Shown piece after piece: positions 6,192 through 7,140 of a DNA stretch of 7,140 nucleotides (its first letter is position 1; every line of letters begins with the position of its first letter). Position numbers and translations under genes: made by a program. The notes under the pieces were generated by a model that was not told the DNA's origin, did not search any database, and was given only the letters and a program-made list of their open reading frames with translations. The stretch is taken from the NCBI GenBank assembly GCA_020741375.1, contig DYZF01000028.1:1-7140 (forward strand), given 5' to 3'. Source of the stretch: Tessaracoccus flavescens. GTDB taxonomy: Bacteria > Actinomycetota > Actinomycetes > Propionibacteriales > Propionibacteriaceae.

Positions 6192-7140
6192 CTTCGCATC
6201 GGCGACCACCAGCGACTACCGGGAGGCCGTCGAACAGGGCATGGTGGCGCAGCTCGATGGCTTGGCCGCGGTGCGCGACAACGCCGAGCCTGCGACGGTC
6301 GAGAACGTGCTGGGTGCCGCCGAGGATGCCGAGGCGGACCTGCGCCGGGCGCTCAACGCCTTCTTCGCGGTGTACTCGTCCGACAGCACCGACGAGTTGG
6401 AAGCCATCTACGAGGAATACGCCCCCAAGCTCGCCGAGCATGAGGACGCGATCCTTCTCGATCGCCGGCTCTACGAGCGGTACGTGGAGCTGGAACGCCG
6501 CATCGAGGCCGGCGAGACGGACGCCGACGAGCAGGATCGCTATGCGCTCGACGAAGCGCTGCGCGGTTTCCGCCGAGCCGGCGTCGCGCTGGACGACGGC
6601 CAGCAGGATCGCCTGCGCGACCTCAACAAGCGGCTCGCCGGCCTGTCGGCCAAGTTCGAGCAGCTGAACCGCGGCGCGCGAAACGCAGGTGGCTTCACTG
6701 TCTCCGAGGAGGAGCTCGACGGGCTGACGGACGCCGAGAAGCAGACACTCAAGACAGACGACGGCTACAAGATCGAGCTGGTCAACACCACGCAGCAGCC
6801 GCTTGGCGCGAAGCTGGCGAACGCGGACGTCCGCCATCGACTGTTGGAGGCGTCTACGACGCGCGCTCTGTCGGGCGAGTTCGACACCCGCGGTGTCATC
6901 GTCGAGATCGCGCGCCTACGTGCAGAGCGGGCGACGCTGCTCGGCTACCCGCACCACGCCGCGATCGTCGCCGAGGCGGGCTGCGCCAAATCCACCGACG
7001 CGATCCTCGAGATGCTTGCCCCGCTGGCGCAATCAGCGCTGGCCAAGGCCCGCGAAGAGGCACAGGAGTTGTCGGCTCGCTACGCCGAGCTCAACCCCGG
7101 CGCCGAGTTCACCGCCGCCGACTGGACCTATGTCGAGGCC
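6142..7140 (+). CDS. M3 family oligopeptidase / peptidyl-dipeptidase (partial, C-terminus cut off by window edge)
   Basis: An uninterrupted frame of 333 codons opens at ATG 6142 and is still open at the window end. The N-terminus, MPTNPLLTTELPF, then YREAVEQGM (residues 28-36), is the characteristic opening of M3A zinc peptidases (oligopeptidase A / Dcp type), cytosolic enzymes that degrade short peptides. The visible part is the mostly alpha-helical, acidic region, including RFRRAGVALDD-like helix segments near 140-150, LNKRLAGLSAKFEQLNRG (149-166 region) and an ADWTYVEA segment at the very end. The catalytic HExxH motif, usually around residue 450 of some 650-700, is beyond the window, so activity cannot be judged. 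The start is supported by GAGGAG 5 nt upstream. The gene begins 50 nt inside ctaA, so the two are probably co-transcribed. The link to heme A synthesis is likely positional only. Confidence 0.9.
   Translation, partial: MPTNPLLTTELPFTLPDFASATTSDYREAVEQGMVAQLDGLAAVRDNAEPATVENVLGAAEDAEADLRRALNAFFAVYSSDSTDELEAIYEEYAPKLAEHEDAILLDRRLYERYVELERRIEAGETDADEQDRYALDEALRGFRRAGVALDDGQQDRLRDLNKRLAGLSAKFEQLNRGARNAGGFTVSEEELDGLTDAEKQTLKTDDGYKIELVNTTQQPLGAKLANADVRHRLLEASTTRALSGEFDTRGVIVEIARLRAERATLLGYPHHAAIVAEAGCAKSTDAILEMLAPLAQSALAKAREEAQELSARYAELNPGAEFTAADWTYVEA

Noticed and set aside
4617..6209. 530-codon minus-strand open frame opposite the permease and ctaA
   Set aside because: The translation is low-complexity, Arg/Gln/Asp/Gly/His-rich, which is the pattern of a reverse-strand shadow of a hydrophobic membrane gene. 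The plus strand encodes clear CtaA and an ABC-2 permease.
6019..6837. 272-codon minus-strand open frame opposite the M3 peptidase start
   Set aside because: The plus-strand frame from 6142 is open to the window end and matches the M3 peptidase N-terminus with a good ribosome site, so the minus-strand frame is a shadow.
1..7140. Mobile elements, CRISPR array, tRNA or rRNA genes, phage genes, or a new defence-type system
   Set aside because: I found no transposase, integrase, regularly spaced repeats, tRNA-like cloverleaf or defence domains. All long coding space is explained by seven recognisable families.

Overview
The window is high-GC DNA with dense, mostly overlapping genes and frequent GTG or TTG starts. 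Gene content and order point to an actinobacterium (Actinomycetota): a sufR-led SUF operon facing a DrrAB-type ABC transporter and a heme A synthase is an order also found in mycobacteria. The Rieske gene inside the operon and the protein sequences suggest something near Propionibacteriaceae, but that family-level placement is from memory of similar proteins and is only tentative.

Minus strand (1-3604). The 5' half of a SUF iron-sulfur cluster assembly operon is read from right to left: sufR (transcriptional regulator), sufB, sufD, and the start of a small Rieske ferredoxin-like gene that runs off the left edge. Junctions are tight: sufR and sufB meet at a possible GTGA overlap, a 40-nt gap separates sufB from sufD, and an ATGA overlap links sufD to the Rieske gene. 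By comparison with other actinobacteria, sufC, sufS, sufU and a sufT-like gene would be expected past position 1, but they cannot be seen.

Divergent control region (3605-3717). This 113-nt stretch holds a strong Shine-Dalgarno for sufR, a candidate sufR promoter whose -35 lies inside a 19-bp imperfect palindrome resembling a DtxR/IdeR iron box, and a -10 element six bases before the GTG of the opposite gene, the layout of a leaderless transcript.

Plus strand (3718-7140). A two-gene ABC-2 exporter (ATPase then permease, ATGA overlap) is followed by an 87-nt gap, then ctaA (heme A synthase), then the first 333 codons of an M3-family oligopeptidase that starts inside the ctaA coding region and runs off the right edge. 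CtaA implies that the organism makes heme A, so it probably has an aa3-type oxidase and respires oxygen.

Taken together the region links two metal-cofactor pathways, Fe-S cluster assembly and heme A synthesis, with an exporter of unknown substrate between them. I see no mobile element, CRISPR array, RNA gene or clearly new system. The points most worth a second look are the divergent control region, the unexplained Rieske protein and exporter in this conserved neighbourhood, an Asn in CtaA where Bacillus CtaA has a heme-ligand His, and the 50-nt ctaA/M3 overlap.
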